Assembly: GCA_947561585.1 (NCBI GenBank)
Contig: CANNZV010001043.1
Location: 190,024-254,023 of the forward strand
DNA length: 64,000 nucleotides
Source: Caprella mutica
Taxonomy: Eukaryota; Arthropoda; Malacostraca; Amphipoda; Caprellidae
Reading direction: 5' to 3'
Shown piece by piece: positions 46,801 to 56,649 of this stretch (positions are counted from its first letter, which is position 1; each line of letters opens with the position of its first letter). Below the pieces are notes generated by a model. The model was not told where the DNA came from and did no database searches. It saw only the letters and a list, made by a program, of their open reading frames with translations. The position numbers were made by a program, and so were the translations under genes.

Positions 46801-49056
46801 CTGCTTCTATTCTCTAGACTTGTACAGTCTACCTCTGCTGTATCTAGTTGACTTGAGGCTCAATTTGGACAAAGCTTTTTGTTCCTCTGCGTTTATGGCA
46901 ACTGATAGGTAAATTGTATCTAGCTCTTCCCCTCTTTTATTGTCTTCCCACTTTTATGGTCATCCCTACTTTTATAGTCTTCTCCCATTTTTTGGTCTTT
47001 GCCACTTTTATGGTCATCCCTCTTTTATGGTTTTCCTCATCCCTACTTTTATGGTCTTCCCTCATCCCTACTTTTATGGTCTTCCCAACTTTATTCCATA
47101 GAATTGATTTCCTGGTTGTAAATTTGGTGGATATCTTTTTCCTTCTCTTCTGCAACACACACTATTCAAACCTCTCGATCGATTGTGATTTGTTTTCTTA
47201 CTACTCGATCTTTTCTTTTCTTACTTTTTCTCTTCAAACCTCTCTCTCTACTACTTTTCCTCTCGAATGTGGTTTCTCTACCATCACATCCCCACAGATC
47301 ACATGCTGTTCGGGGAAATGATTCTCCAGCGCCCTGTAGCGTCAGTCTTTAGCGGTGGTCTGAAAGACGTTCTTTCTCTGGCAGACCAGCAGTACATAGC
47401 TGAGCAAACTGCTCAAAGGTTTGATAAGGTGATAGTCACACTCAAAGAACTACCCAGGGAGATGCTACTAATTATCAGGTGAGGACATTGCATGATTTCT
47501 CTTCTCTTGCTTTGTTGTGTACAATTGCATGGACTTAGGTAGAACGAGAACTCGCAAAGCTTTTTTGACACCGCTATTGAATACTTCGAGTTGTGTTGGT
47601 TCCCCCTGTGCGTTATCTCATCAACTGTGAAACCTTATAACGGTTCACGATATGTGTTACGTGTGATTAGAATCTTACTCTGTATCTTATCTTTCAGATT
47701 CCTTTTTCTCAATATATCTCTTTCTACTAAATACTCATGGTCCCATGCCCTAGAACCACCTTGCCAATATGGTTCCGACCTCAGGCCTCTGGTCCATGCT
47801 TAACTGTATTTAGGATAATAACGAGTTTGAATAAAACTTTAAAGAGATTATATTCTATTGTCAGGCAAATATAAATGCACTGTTTCACTTCACTAAAACA
47901 CTCACAAGTAATGGTCTCACTAACTAAGACTTGAGATAAGGTGTTTATCTCACGCGAGCCAATTGGTAACTAACTTTGAATGTTACTTACACACAATCAT
48001 ATAGGTTCGTGATAGCAGTTATGCATACACAATTAATGTGTTTGCATCACCACAGAGTGACCTTGACCTGATAATTGGCAAAATCTGATCTAATGCCTCC
48101 AGAATGTTGACCAATCATCCCACCAAGTTCCAGGCAATTTTGTTAAAAAAAATTCAGTTATGCGAATAACAAGATGTCAAATAAATAACCATTGCCTATT
48201 AAAACACAACCTTCCGAAATTTTGATTAGAAAATGGACTACATTATGGTATATAAATATATAGCTACCACTCCAATAAATATATTTCTCTGTATAGAAAT
48301 CAACCATTGACCTAAAGTGACGTAATTTCATCTCTAATTCAATGTAATGAAAATACCATTGGTGTCATTTTGACAGAACATTTTCCAAATTAAAAATGTA
48401 CTGTTACAAGACATGAATATTCAATTAATTTAAGATTCAAATGTTATTCCACTATAGGTGATTTTTTTTTATTTTGAAGAACATATTTTGTACAATATCT
48501 ATTCACAGTCAATAGCTACAATACATATTATTAAAATGCTTAAATATAAAATGAATTCTGAATTCATTCACATCCATCGTTTATTATTAACTAAATGTAT
48601 TTTTATTTCCTCTCCCCCAGGAACATCAACACAATCAGGGCTGTGACTACAGAGCATGGCTCCCCTGTGGACCGGTACACCCTAATGGCCCGTTCTGCCA
48701 CCAGGGGCGCCTTCAGTTCTCCTGAAGGAGGCATATACAGTAGAGTGGTGGCTAAGTACCAGGAGTTGCACTTCGACTGTATTCTAAGGTAAATATCTCC
48801 TATTTATTTTTAAATAATTAAATTAATATATTTGTTTATAAATAATATTTTTTTCTTAAAACGAAGTGTTCCACATTACAAAAAACTTTTAATTATTTTT
48901 TTTTGTTCAGTAATATGATATTTTTACTAACTTATTAATTCTTTTTCTGTTTACAGAATAGAGAGGATCAAATCCCTTGTGATGAGGTCAGTGGTTCACA
49001 TTCTACATCTGCTCAGAGTTTTGGATGATCCAACTCCTTTAATGGAACATCTGTAA
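40868..49056 (+). CDS. ADCK5: ADCK5: aarF-domain (UbiB-type) atypical kinase, mitochondrial
   Basis: Twelve coding exons per transcript: 40868-41148, 41652-41793, 41878-41961, 42455-42592, 43373-43443, 44061-44148, 44568-44699, 45008-45173, 45592-45765, then either 46510-46744 (10a) or 47298-47478 (10b), 48621-48788, 48957-49056. All junctions are GT-AG and phases agree, giving 592 or 574 residues; the human protein is about 580. The N-terminus ([20 protein letters not shown]...) is basic and amphipathic like a mitochondrial presequence, followed by a hydrophobic stretch near 50-70. UbiB hallmarks are intact: KLGQ (148-151), Ala-rich AAAS loop (209-212), VAVK lysine (230), ExD (277/279), HADPHPGN (360-367) and LDHGLYQ (384-390). 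The C-terminal half resembles ADCK5 rather than ADCK1 (for example LRNINT-type and [17 protein letters not shown]). The substrate is unknown for the family; a coenzyme Q/mitochondrial role is inferred. Intron 4 has a weak donor (GTTTAA). It converges with POP1. Confidence 0.93.
41173..41468. mobile_element. MITE in ADCK5 intron 1
   Basis: Inverted ends: left TTATCAGTCAGTTGCACATC at about 41,190; right, on the minus strand, TTATCAGTCGGTTCCACATT. The centre holds two GCAGGTATCAAG words and TTAATTGGTATCC. About 296 bp. No clear TSD. Confidence 0.7.
42642..42706. mobile_element. Half copy of the AGGGCCGTACACAC MITE in ADCK5 intron 4
   Basis: GGAGCTTAGCAAAAAGAAG, TCTGGTGGTAAGACTT and CCTGCGTGTGTACGGCCCTT match one complete end of the 13,409-13,596 element. 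The other end is absent. It lies about 50 bp after the exon 4 donor. Confidence 0.75.
42726..42895. mobile_element. 170-bp MITE with TA TSD in ADCK5 intron 4
   Basis: Inverted ends GGGTTGTGACACTATGCTTT and (minus) GGGTTGTGACAATATGCTTT, continuing through AAAATCATAGATC. TA at 42,724-25 and 42,896-97. Tc1/mariner-type duplication; non-coding. Confidence 0.8.
43576..43871. mobile_element. piggyBac-like MITE, TTAA TSD, ADCK5 intron 5
   Basis: TTAA at 43,572-75 and 43,872-75 flank inverted ends CACTAGAATTACCAAGAAG and (minus) CACTAGGACTAACCAACTG, both running into GTCAATTNGAC. The centre has a long palindrome of GGTATCCATGATACC and ATCATGGATACCAATT around CTGCAG. The TTAA target and CACTAG start fit piggyBac. 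Confidence 0.82.
44203..44458. mobile_element. pogo/Tigger-like MITE, ADCK5 intron 6
   Basis: TA at 44,201-02 and 44,459-60. Inverted ends CAGTAAAACTCCTGAGTTAT and (minus) CAGAGAAACTCCTGAGTTAT, with repeated CTGAGTTATGAA subterminal words and an inner TTTTCTATG...CATAGAAAA hairpin. A second copy follows ADCK5 at 49,109-49,275. Confidence 0.85.
45310..45440 (+). mobile_element. SINE-like retroposon fragment, ADCK5 intron 8
   Basis: GTGCCACTTTCCTATCTGAC, CTTTTTCCAGTCCCTTGTAT and AGACAGACGTTAAACACCC match the family 3' end. 5'-truncated. Confidence 0.65.
46310..46440. repeat. 25-bp tandem repeat before exon 10a
   Basis: Five imperfect copies of CCTTCTTGCTCACTCTGAGT plus TTGAG, in the pyrimidine-rich end of intron 9, about 70 bp before the 10a acceptor. 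Confidence 0.85.
46510..46744 (+). CDS. ADCK5: ADCK5 alternative exon 10a
   Basis: Acceptor TTCAACAG|AT and donor CTGAG|GTAGGA. It starts after one carried base and ends with two, exactly like exon 10b. Encodes about 78 residues, from [18 protein letters not shown] to [11 protein letters not shown], with a Lys/Glu-rich helical middle ([20 protein letters not shown]). Start (D-x-F..M..Q) and end (LP-E--L--R) correspond to those of 10b, so the two are homologous alternatives for the same segment after the catalytic core. Joining 10a directly to 10b shifts the frame and hits a stop after 17 codons. Confidence 0.88.
46915..47110. repeat. Pyrimidine-rich repeats between exons 10a and 10b
   Basis: Repeated CCCTACTTTTATGGTCTTCC-like words (about eight, imperfect) form a long CT-rich tract in the 553-bp intron separating the two alternative exons, with more CT-rich sequence up to the 10b acceptor at 47,297. 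Confidence 0.85.
47298..47478 (+). CDS. ADCK5: ADCK5 alternative exon 10b
   Basis: Acceptor CCCCACAG|AT and donor ATCAG|GTGAGG. Encodes about 60 residues, from [17 protein letters not shown] to [11 protein letters not shown]. This version is the closer match in length and sequence to the corresponding part of vertebrate ADCK5 (LLFAEMLMQRPV-type). Phase in and phase out equal those of 10a. Skipping both exons also breaks the frame: exon 9 to exon 12 meets TGA at the ninth codon. Confidence 0.9.
48445..48530 (+). repeat. Isolated monomer of the 71-bp satellite in ADCK5 intron 11
   Basis: ATTCCACTATAGGTGA, TGAAGAACAT, TACAATATCTATTCACAGTC and a following AATA...CAATACATATTAT match the 71-bp unit of 6.7-11.6 kb in order across its whole length, with substitutions and an AT-rich replacement of the CTCTTACGG part. 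Confidence 0.7.
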
Positions 49057-49108
49057 CACCTCATGTGAAGAAACGTGTGTGTGATGTTAACTGTTCTGTA
49101 TTTATCTA

Positions 49109-49275
49109 CAGTGAAGCTCCTGAGGTATTAGTTTCTTCATAAGAGCCACTTCATATCTCAGGTGCTCTAGATAGTTTTCTATGATTAAAACATAGAAAAC
49201 TATTTCATAACTCAGGTCCATTTCATGATTCAGGTCCTCATCACTCGAGTGCTTCATAACTCAGGAGTGTTACTG
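49109..49275. mobile_element. pogo/Tigger-like MITE in the ADCK5 3' flank
   Basis: TA duplications at 49,107-08 and 49,276-77. Ends CAGTGAAGCTCCTGAG and CTCAGGAGTGTTACTG, inner CATAACTCAGG words. It lies 52 bp after the ADCK5 stop and may be part of the 3' UTR. Confidence 0.82.
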
Positions 49276-49754
49276 TACCATGGTTGATATTGGTACCCCT
49301 TTTCATAGGTACTAAATTTATTAAGGAATAGACTACACAAATATACTCTTAAGTAACTACCAGATATAAAATTGGTACACTACTCTAGGTACTAGATAGG
49401 TAGTGTACTCTAGGTACTAGGTACTTTTACCACCTTCATTATGCTCTTCTCTATCGGTCTTTCAACCTCATTAGAAATAAACCAAAATTAGTCTGTAAGA
49501 TCTATGGTAGTTATTGGGATTCTGTGCAATTGGTTGTTCTGTAAGATAAGGATTTTGCATCTAGATTTTTAGTATTTATTTATGTATATTACTTTATTTT
49601 GAGCGGATCTGAAGTATATTTTCATACGACTTGTTTCATTTCATTCAATCCATAACTATTTTTAAATGAAAAAGTCGTTATCAAATATAAATAATGTTAG
49701 GATATTTCTATTATTATAGAAACTATGAATTCACATACCCTACTGATTAAAAAA

Positions 49755-49850
49755 GGTTGCTTGCAGACTTTGTTTATGGAGCCACTTTCTTTCTGACTGC
49801 TTCTTCCAGTCCCTTGTATTTAATTTCCTTTTTCTGCAAGCGATATGACG
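49755..49850 (+). mobile_element. SINE-like fragment between ADCK5 and POP1
   Basis: ATGGAGCCACTTTCTTTCTG and ACTGCTTCTTCCAGTCCCTT match the family; the tail is eroded. It lies just beyond the POP1 stop. Confidence 0.6.
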
Positions 49851-49914
49851 TTACCTGCTAAAATGTTAGTTTAAAGAGAAAAAAAAAACAATATATAACA
49901 CAATTCAAGTTTAA

Positions 49915-52900
49915 TCAAGGAGGAGGTTGTTTTTCACTGATAGTTAACAAAGCATACCTGTACTGAAGAGAATTAATATTTCTAACTAGCACAACCACAC
50001 CGCTGTCTCTAACTGGCGATAAACTAGAATCAACTACAGTGCCATACTCTGAAACATGGAAACCGTTTGAAAACTCCTCAGTTTTTGGTCTTTTGGCTTT
50101 GCTCTCCAATTCTCCACTGAGATTCTGCTCCAAGGAGTCATTAGAATCATTACTCCACTCTGATAGTCTCTGCTGACATATCGGTAAGAGGGACTTCAGT
50201 GCGAAGAAACCATGACCCGCACTGCAACCTCTATTCTTGCTGAAAGCCGCTTCAGTCACATAACTGAAAGGAAAAAAATTTTAGATTTAAAACTACACTT
50301 TTTTTCCTGCTAATAAATGAAGAAGTACACTATTTACTGAATTGAAGAGGCATCAAAATTATATCACTTATTCAATGAACAATCCAGTAAAAATTTGAAC
50401 AGTTATTGAACATTGAAATAAATTTAGTAACAAGATATATTTTCCGAGTAAAATTTGATAATGTGAAGTAAATTGTTTTTTGTAAATATTTCAAGTTTTA
50501 ATTGATAAAGTAGGAATTGATGAAATAATTAATTGATGAAGTAGGAATTGATGAAATAATAATAATTTAATTGATGAAGTAGGGCTAGCAACATGATCAA
50601 TTAAGAAAGAAAACATCCATATATAGATATCAACATTGAAAAAAGTAAGATTTTTAATGTATATATATATTCTTGAAATTAGTATTTATACTAGGGTGAG
50701 TTTTAAGTTACCGGTAAAGAGTTCATTCTCCTTGTTTTTTAATGGAAAAAACAGTAATATTTATTATTTAACTTTGATGGGCATCCTTGATAGATAATTA
50801 TTACCCATTTTTTTATTTATATGATCAACAAATGGAACAGTCTGGTAAATTTTATTGCTGCTTTAAATTATAATTCTCACCCAATGACGAGTCTGTTACA
50901 TCTCTGAAGAGGTGCTCCTTCAGGTATAAGCCAAAGGGCGTCCTTCTGCTCCAGGTACTTAGCCTTCGACTCTACAATGTCCTGAGGAAGAAAATAAAGA
51001 GTCAGTAGCTTATCATGGAAATTAGTACAGTTAAATTCCTAGTTCACGTTCCTATTTCATTTAGGGACGTGAATTAGGTAGGGGGTATTTTTAAATTAAT
51101 TTTTCTTAAATTTAAAGGTCCCCTCCAGGCAAATTTTTTTATTGCTTAGATCTACGAGGCTAATGTTTCTTATCATTTTACTGCAAACCCCATAAAATTT
51201 GATAGCTTGTTTTCAATTTTATATGCTTTTAAATATTTTTGTAATCCAAACTCTACAAAACCTACTTTACCTCCGACTTTCTAATTTTCAGTCTGAAGAA
51301 AAAGAATGTACACCATTTGTTTTGATTGTCAACTAGGTATTTGGTTTAATAAATCTATTTATTATTCGTTTAAAGGTTTAGATTTGGATAAACTTATTAT
51401 AGAAACATTTATATACTTTTAGAAACAATTAATATCTCAAAAGAAGGCCAAAAACGCATAGTTTGTTTAAAAATCTAAATTTAAAATCAAAACAAAGAGT
51501 GTACAATCTTCTTTCTCAGCGTCAGGTTGGAGATTCGCTCGATTGTTGCTCACAGAGTATTAAAAAACTTTAAAAGCAAATAATAAAATATATACTGAAC
51601 CGAATTGTATGAGATTTGTGAAATAATGATCGTAGACCTTAGTTCTAGAATATTATGTAATAAACTTATTTTTTTCCCGGAGCCTGAAGAGGACCTTTTC
51701 TCTGATTAAAATGTATTGCAGTAAGAAATACTAATTGACAGAAAATCTAGTATCTTAACTACATATACAAATAATATCAAAAGGAATATTTGAAATTCAA
51801 ATTCAACGAATTACAATTTTTCATGTTTGTTAGTATATATATAGACCTTTTAAAAAAAACTATTAAAATAGGACGCTAACTCTTTTCCTAGTTCACGTTC
51901 CTATTTCATTTAGGGATGTGAACTAGGAAGGGGGTATTTGGATCGGTTCTTAGTTCACGTCCTTAAATGAAATAGGGTATGAAATACCAATGACAAAAAA
52001 AAAGCAGTTCTTGGTAATTAGTACATGGACAAATATGAAGGATATTTAAGGGAGACTGTTCATTTAATCTAATAGCTATTCATTAAAAGAAAAATGTGAA
52101 AACGCACTAGGTAGACAATGAAGAAAAAACGACACAGAATGGTTCAATTCCATTGAGTTCAAATAAAAGGACAAGGAAAACATGAAAAATATACGATAAA
52201 AAAATAAAGCAGAGAAAACCTAAAATGATCACTATAGTTTTAAAATATTCTTTTTTAAAGTCAGCCACAAATGTGCATTTATAACTACGCAGATAAAATG
52301 TACAGGTAACAGTTAAAACAGTCAAAAGTCCTAACTTGCACGTTTGTGGCCGGCTTTAGGACTTCCGATATTTTATAAATAAAGTAGATGATTTCAATTC
52401 ACTCACTTTCAGTTTCTCGTCTACTTTTTGCACGGCCTCCTTTTTCACGACATCCAAAGGTTTACTGTCCGTGTCCTCACATTTGACGATTGAGAACTTC
52501 TCCACTGCATCTCTACGAGCCTTCTTACGGAGCTTTCTTAGTTTAGCCTGTGGAAAACATTCAATGAGGGACATGTTCGAGTTATCGGACGGTTCTACAT
52601 TTTCATAAATTATATGATAATTATCATTTAACTCTAATTTATTCATGATACCTACAATTATCATGGATACAAATTAAAATAAAAGTTGAATAATGATTTT
52701 TATACATCCTCACTCACCAATTTTTTCTGGTGCTCTTCTCTTTCTTCTTTCCTTTTGGTTTGATTTTCATCACAATGACTTTCTTCAATCGGCCCAAAGC
52801 CATTTTCATCCGTCAAGATTTCCCCGCCTTTCAACTTCTCATCCAATATTCGTACATCCTCTGCAGTAGCTCTGCATATCATCGCACAGGCGTCTATGGT

Positions 52901-55900
52901 ACCTTTACCAATGACAGTTAGGGTGCAGCGCACTAAATCATTGCCAGTCTTGGATACATTTCCTAAACTCTTTTTAAGCGCGTCCAAAGGGATCCTATTA
53001 CCCGCCTTCCTATCCTTGGCAGGTATAAACTTGTCTAAAGGACCAAAGCCTCTGAATATCCTTCTCCTGCTGCCTGACTTACAGATTAGGTACCGCAAAG
53101 CTCTCAGACAATCACCAGATCTCATTACCTGAACTGCAGGTTTGGCTGATTTCATCAACCCCAATTCCTCCATGACTTCATCCGTCAAACTGGAACAAAC
53201 ATCCTCGGAAAACTCTTTTGGAATATTCTCAAGTGACGCGATCAGAGAAGACCAGGGCTGACTGAAAGGGAACTGCACATTGCATTTGATGAAGTTGACT
53301 CGCGCTGTGGGCGGCTTATTGAAGTATTCCGTCTGTCTTTTCCGTGCAATAGTTTTAGCATAGAGTTGTCCAGAATCTGTGTCAGGAAGGAGGTAGGGAA
53401 GAGGAGGTGTGAACTCCTCGCACATGAAGTGTAGCTGGTTTTCTACTCCACTAGGTACAGCTCCATTGTAAGTAAGTGGGATCCACATGCTTGTAGCCCA
53501 TCCACTTGGTAAAATCAAGTCAACAGCAGCTAAAAATAAAGCACAACGTCTTAGTTAATGATAAAACTAAATGACAAGCATCAATAAACCAAACTAACAG
53601 TATATTATTATTTCTTGGAAGGTATTGAACGTCAAGATTGACATTGAAGGTTTATTTTTTGAATGGTTAGAATTTGATATGGAAATTGCGACAAGTTTAT
53701 ATGTTTTCACTCAATACCACTCACAGCCTTTCTCCCCCTGTGTGCCATGCAAAGCCACCACCACAGGCAGTCTGATCTCAGTCTCAGACAGTGGAAGTTC
53801 TGAGCCGGGTAAAGCCATGGCTCTCCTCATGGCATTTATTTCACAGTCAGAGTCTGCACTCTGTAACACCTCCAGCCGCACTGCAGATGAAAAAAGAGGA
53901 GACCATTTGTTGCTGAGAGGTGGCACTGAGGAGTTATCTTCTGTAGGAGGAAGAAGAAAGTTATATTAGAGGAAAGACTTAGGTAGGGTAATGAACCAAT
54001 TACCTGATGCTATTTATGTTCAGGTAGAAAATTTCTAAGGAGTAGCTATCAGTATAAAGTATGATTGTAAAAGGCTATCAAAATCATTCATTGATTAATA
54101 GAGACAGGTAACTACTCAATGAAACCTGTTTAGTTTTAATAGTGCTCTGAGCACAGCTAAGTATCACAATTGGGTACTAACCATGAACATAAAATCTCAA
54201 AATTTAAATATTGGTGTTAACCACAACATATCTAGTATTTTCACTGCATTACTCACCTTTCACATTAATAGAAGAGTGTTTCTGTTTGTGATGAGGCATC
54301 ATAACTCTAGGGTCTCTCACCACTAATGGAATAGTGACATTATTTTCAACATTGAGATTAGTCGGAAAATTGTTCCAAATACCGTGATTGCTTAATATCT
54401 CATTTTTTCGCTCTTCTGAGAAGTGGTGCGTCCACCAGAAAGACATTTCCGTTTTGCAAGAGATATCAGATGGAACTAAGACTGACTTGAGAATTGCCAG
54501 AGCAAGGGGACCCATCAACTTGAACCTACAGAGTGTATCTTTGAGGGATAAAACGGAGATTCCCTTAGATGAGTTACTGTAGCCGTTATGAAACACACTC
54601 TGCATACGATCTACTATAACAGCATATCTTTTCTTCATCTTCTTTTCAGATTGAAAACTTTGTGGATTTGGTCTATCGTTTTCAGTATCGGAGTTCATAG
54701 TCTCTTCGCGATTGTTATGTTTGGTTAAATCGTACAACTGGATGAGGAGGTCTAGAATTTGTGAATAGTGACTAGGGTGACACCAGAGCCAAAGCGTTTG
54801 GTTGGTCTCGTCACTTTCAGAGGGAATTAACATCACTTCAACATCTCCGATGCTTTGCTTGCTGTGAATGGAGAAACAATTTAGAATTAGGGTTGGTTAT
54901 GAATTATTGGTCAGTTACACATCTTCGGTCATATAAGAAAAAACTAGCTTACCTAGGTAATTAATTTATTTTCATTTGGCATCCATTCAGCTTATCCATA
55001 TTTTATAAGTCATTTTAACATGAAATAATAAATAATATGAGAACAATAAATGATATCTGTCTGTTCAAAAATACTCTACAACCAAATTATTAGTTCACAA
55101 CTTCACCACACAATTTCTACAGATAAAAGTGACACTAAAATTTCACCACTGATACACTGAATGTATTGAATTAAAGTTGACTGCATCATGTATGTAATAT
55201 AACATAAAAAATAATTTGATTTTTCAATATCCAAATAGATAGCTACTTTGTCAACATTTTGGCTAATGATTCAACTCTTTGTCATATTAAGTCACTTGAA
55301 CTAAGTATGGAAACTTGTTTTACAGAACGGTAATGGGTTTATAATTCATATCTTTTATTAAAAATGAATACCTATCAAGAGCATAGAGCGTTAGAGAATC
55401 AAAATGCTGAGCAGATTGACTGCACACAGACTGCAGCAAGTGAAAACCTTCTTCTGATGTTATCCTGCGAAACTGATCCACTAGCATTGGAGTGGGACCA
55501 GAGAGTTGTAAGCAACACATGAAAGACTGATCCTGGGAAATAGATGAGAGGAGATTTAGTGTAAGGAAAGTAACTGAAGCTATTAAATTAGAAGACGATA
55601 GGACAATTTCATTTAAAAATAGAAAAGACAAAAATAAATAGATACAATAAAATTTCAAGTCCTAAACTGTAAACTTCGTTCAGTTATTTATGGTTGATTT
55701 AAATTTCGAAAAATTAATGCAAAATACGAATGTTAAATAGAATATTGCAAGTATTTAATATTTAAAATCATGTTTTTTAATCAATTAGATATTCAGACAA
55801 GTTTCCCTATGCTAAACACCTGCAAAGTGCAGCTATCTTCCACAGCTCTAAGTAGGGGCCGGTACATCTTCTGTGTTGGCCTTTGTGGTAAAACATAGCC

Positions 55901-56488
55901 AAACATATTCTCCATGTGGAACCGCTTGGCATGCCACACATGACTTTCTAGCCAAGTTTTCCCCTCTACTTGCTGACGCCGCACGTATTCTTCCACCTTA
56001 GATTTAGGTCTCTTGCGGTATTTCTTGGGTGGCCGTTTGGTTATTTTGGGCTGATCCTTTAGCTCTTGGATGTGCAGATTACGTAAGTTATGTGGAAGTC
56101 GTTTGGGATTGCCTGACACGGCTCTTCTTTGCATGTGCCTGGGAAGACGCTGGAAGACACGCTGTTTGTGATTCGATCCATCTAGTTAGGGGAGGGGGTG
56201 AGAATTGGGGAAATTAATGAGGTTCTACATATGATTAATAATGTAGCTAATTCAATAATTAGATAAACAGGGTCATCAAAATTTAGCATTACAATTCAAT
56301 ATTTTGTATTTTTTTTCACAGAGAAAAAAAAAATTATTGTTTATAATATGTAAGATTACTCAATTATAATTTTTTAATATTCTTCACTCACCAGTTTTCT
56401 TCCTCAAGTTTTCAATCTCCGCAATTCTTGCCCCAACAACATAATTACAAGAAACTGCTTCATACACATTTTCAGCAGAGAGACTCAT
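49915..56488 (-). CDS. POP1: POP1: RNase P / RNase MRP protein subunit
   Basis: Nine exons in minus-strand order: 56488-56392, 56181-55820, 55532-55372, 54861-54257, 53940-53725, 53529-52718, 52547-52407, 50981-50881, 50263-49915. All are GT-AG with compatible phases, giving 947 residues (human 1024). The ATG at 56,488 is the first in frame and the protein starts MSLSAENVYEAVSCNYVVGA; the N-terminus is shorter than in vertebrates. Hallmarks: the basic block FQRLPRHMQRRAVSGNPKRL (about 42-61); WLESHVWHAKRFHM (109-122), the family signature; LCRFKLMGPLA in exon 4; RDPRVMMP near its end; the POPLD region starting DLILPSGWATSMWIPL (about 484) in exon 6; and a C-terminal region ending RNINSLQYRYALLTI. 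POP1 is the largest protein of RNase P/MRP, binding the RNA for tRNA 5' maturation and rRNA processing in the nucleus/nucleolus. It converges with ADCK5. Confidence 0.94.
50685..50880. mobile_element. Degenerate TTATCGG-family MITE, POP1 intron 8
   Basis: GGGTGAGTTTTAAGTTACCGG at the left, inner TGGGCATCCTTGATAG and an eroded AAATGGAACAGTCTGG right end follow the family order. Weak. Confidence 0.4.
51038..51985. repeat. Direct foldback repeats CCTAGTTCACG and nested TIR element, POP1 intron 7
   Basis: Two direct copies of a hairpin-forming block (CCTAGTTCACGTTCCTATTT ... GTGAAYTAGG followed by GGGGGTATTT) lie at about 51,038-51,090 and 51,888-51,940, with an inverted partial third copy at about 51,950-51,985. 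Between them an element with inverted ends AAAGGTCCCCTCCAGGC (51,113) and, on the minus strand, AAAGGTCCTCTTCAGGC (ends 51,699) extends inwards with TCTACGA and TTATTT similarity. No coding capacity. Confidence 0.6.
52560..52695. mobile_element. TTATCGG-family MITE, POP1 intron 6
   Basis: GAGTTATCGGACGGTTCTAC at left and a centre CATGATACCTACAATTATCATGG. The right TIR is missing. It fills most of this 170-bp intron. Confidence 0.6.
54890..54960. mobile_element. MITE end in POP1 intron 3
   Basis: AGGGTTGGTTATGAATTATT and GGTCAGTTACACATCTTCGG match the left end of the ADCK5 intron 1 MITE (41,173). The rest of the intron shows nothing recognisable. Confidence 0.5.
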
Positions 56489-56649
56489 TTTTACAAAAAA
56501 AAAAGTAATTCATATATTATTAGTTAATCAGTTTTTCTGAGTCTGAATGAATTATAATAGCTGTAATATAATATTGACCAGCTATATATAGGTAACTGAA
56601 AAAGAAAAATATTTCAATTTAGCCTACATTTCTTAGGTATTTGCCAATG

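Noticed and set aside
40868..49056. First assignment of the kinase gene as ADCK1
   Set aside because: The segment after LDHGLYQ (QRPV, LRNINT-type, [12 protein letters not shown]) and the LDYWW...[12 protein letters not shown] region fit ADCK5 better; the length also agrees with ADCK5.
53711..53725. Alternative POP1 exon 5 donor GAGTG|GTATTG
   Set aside because: The upstream GTGAGT donor (after 53,725) is consensus and is the one that keeps the phase with the next exon.
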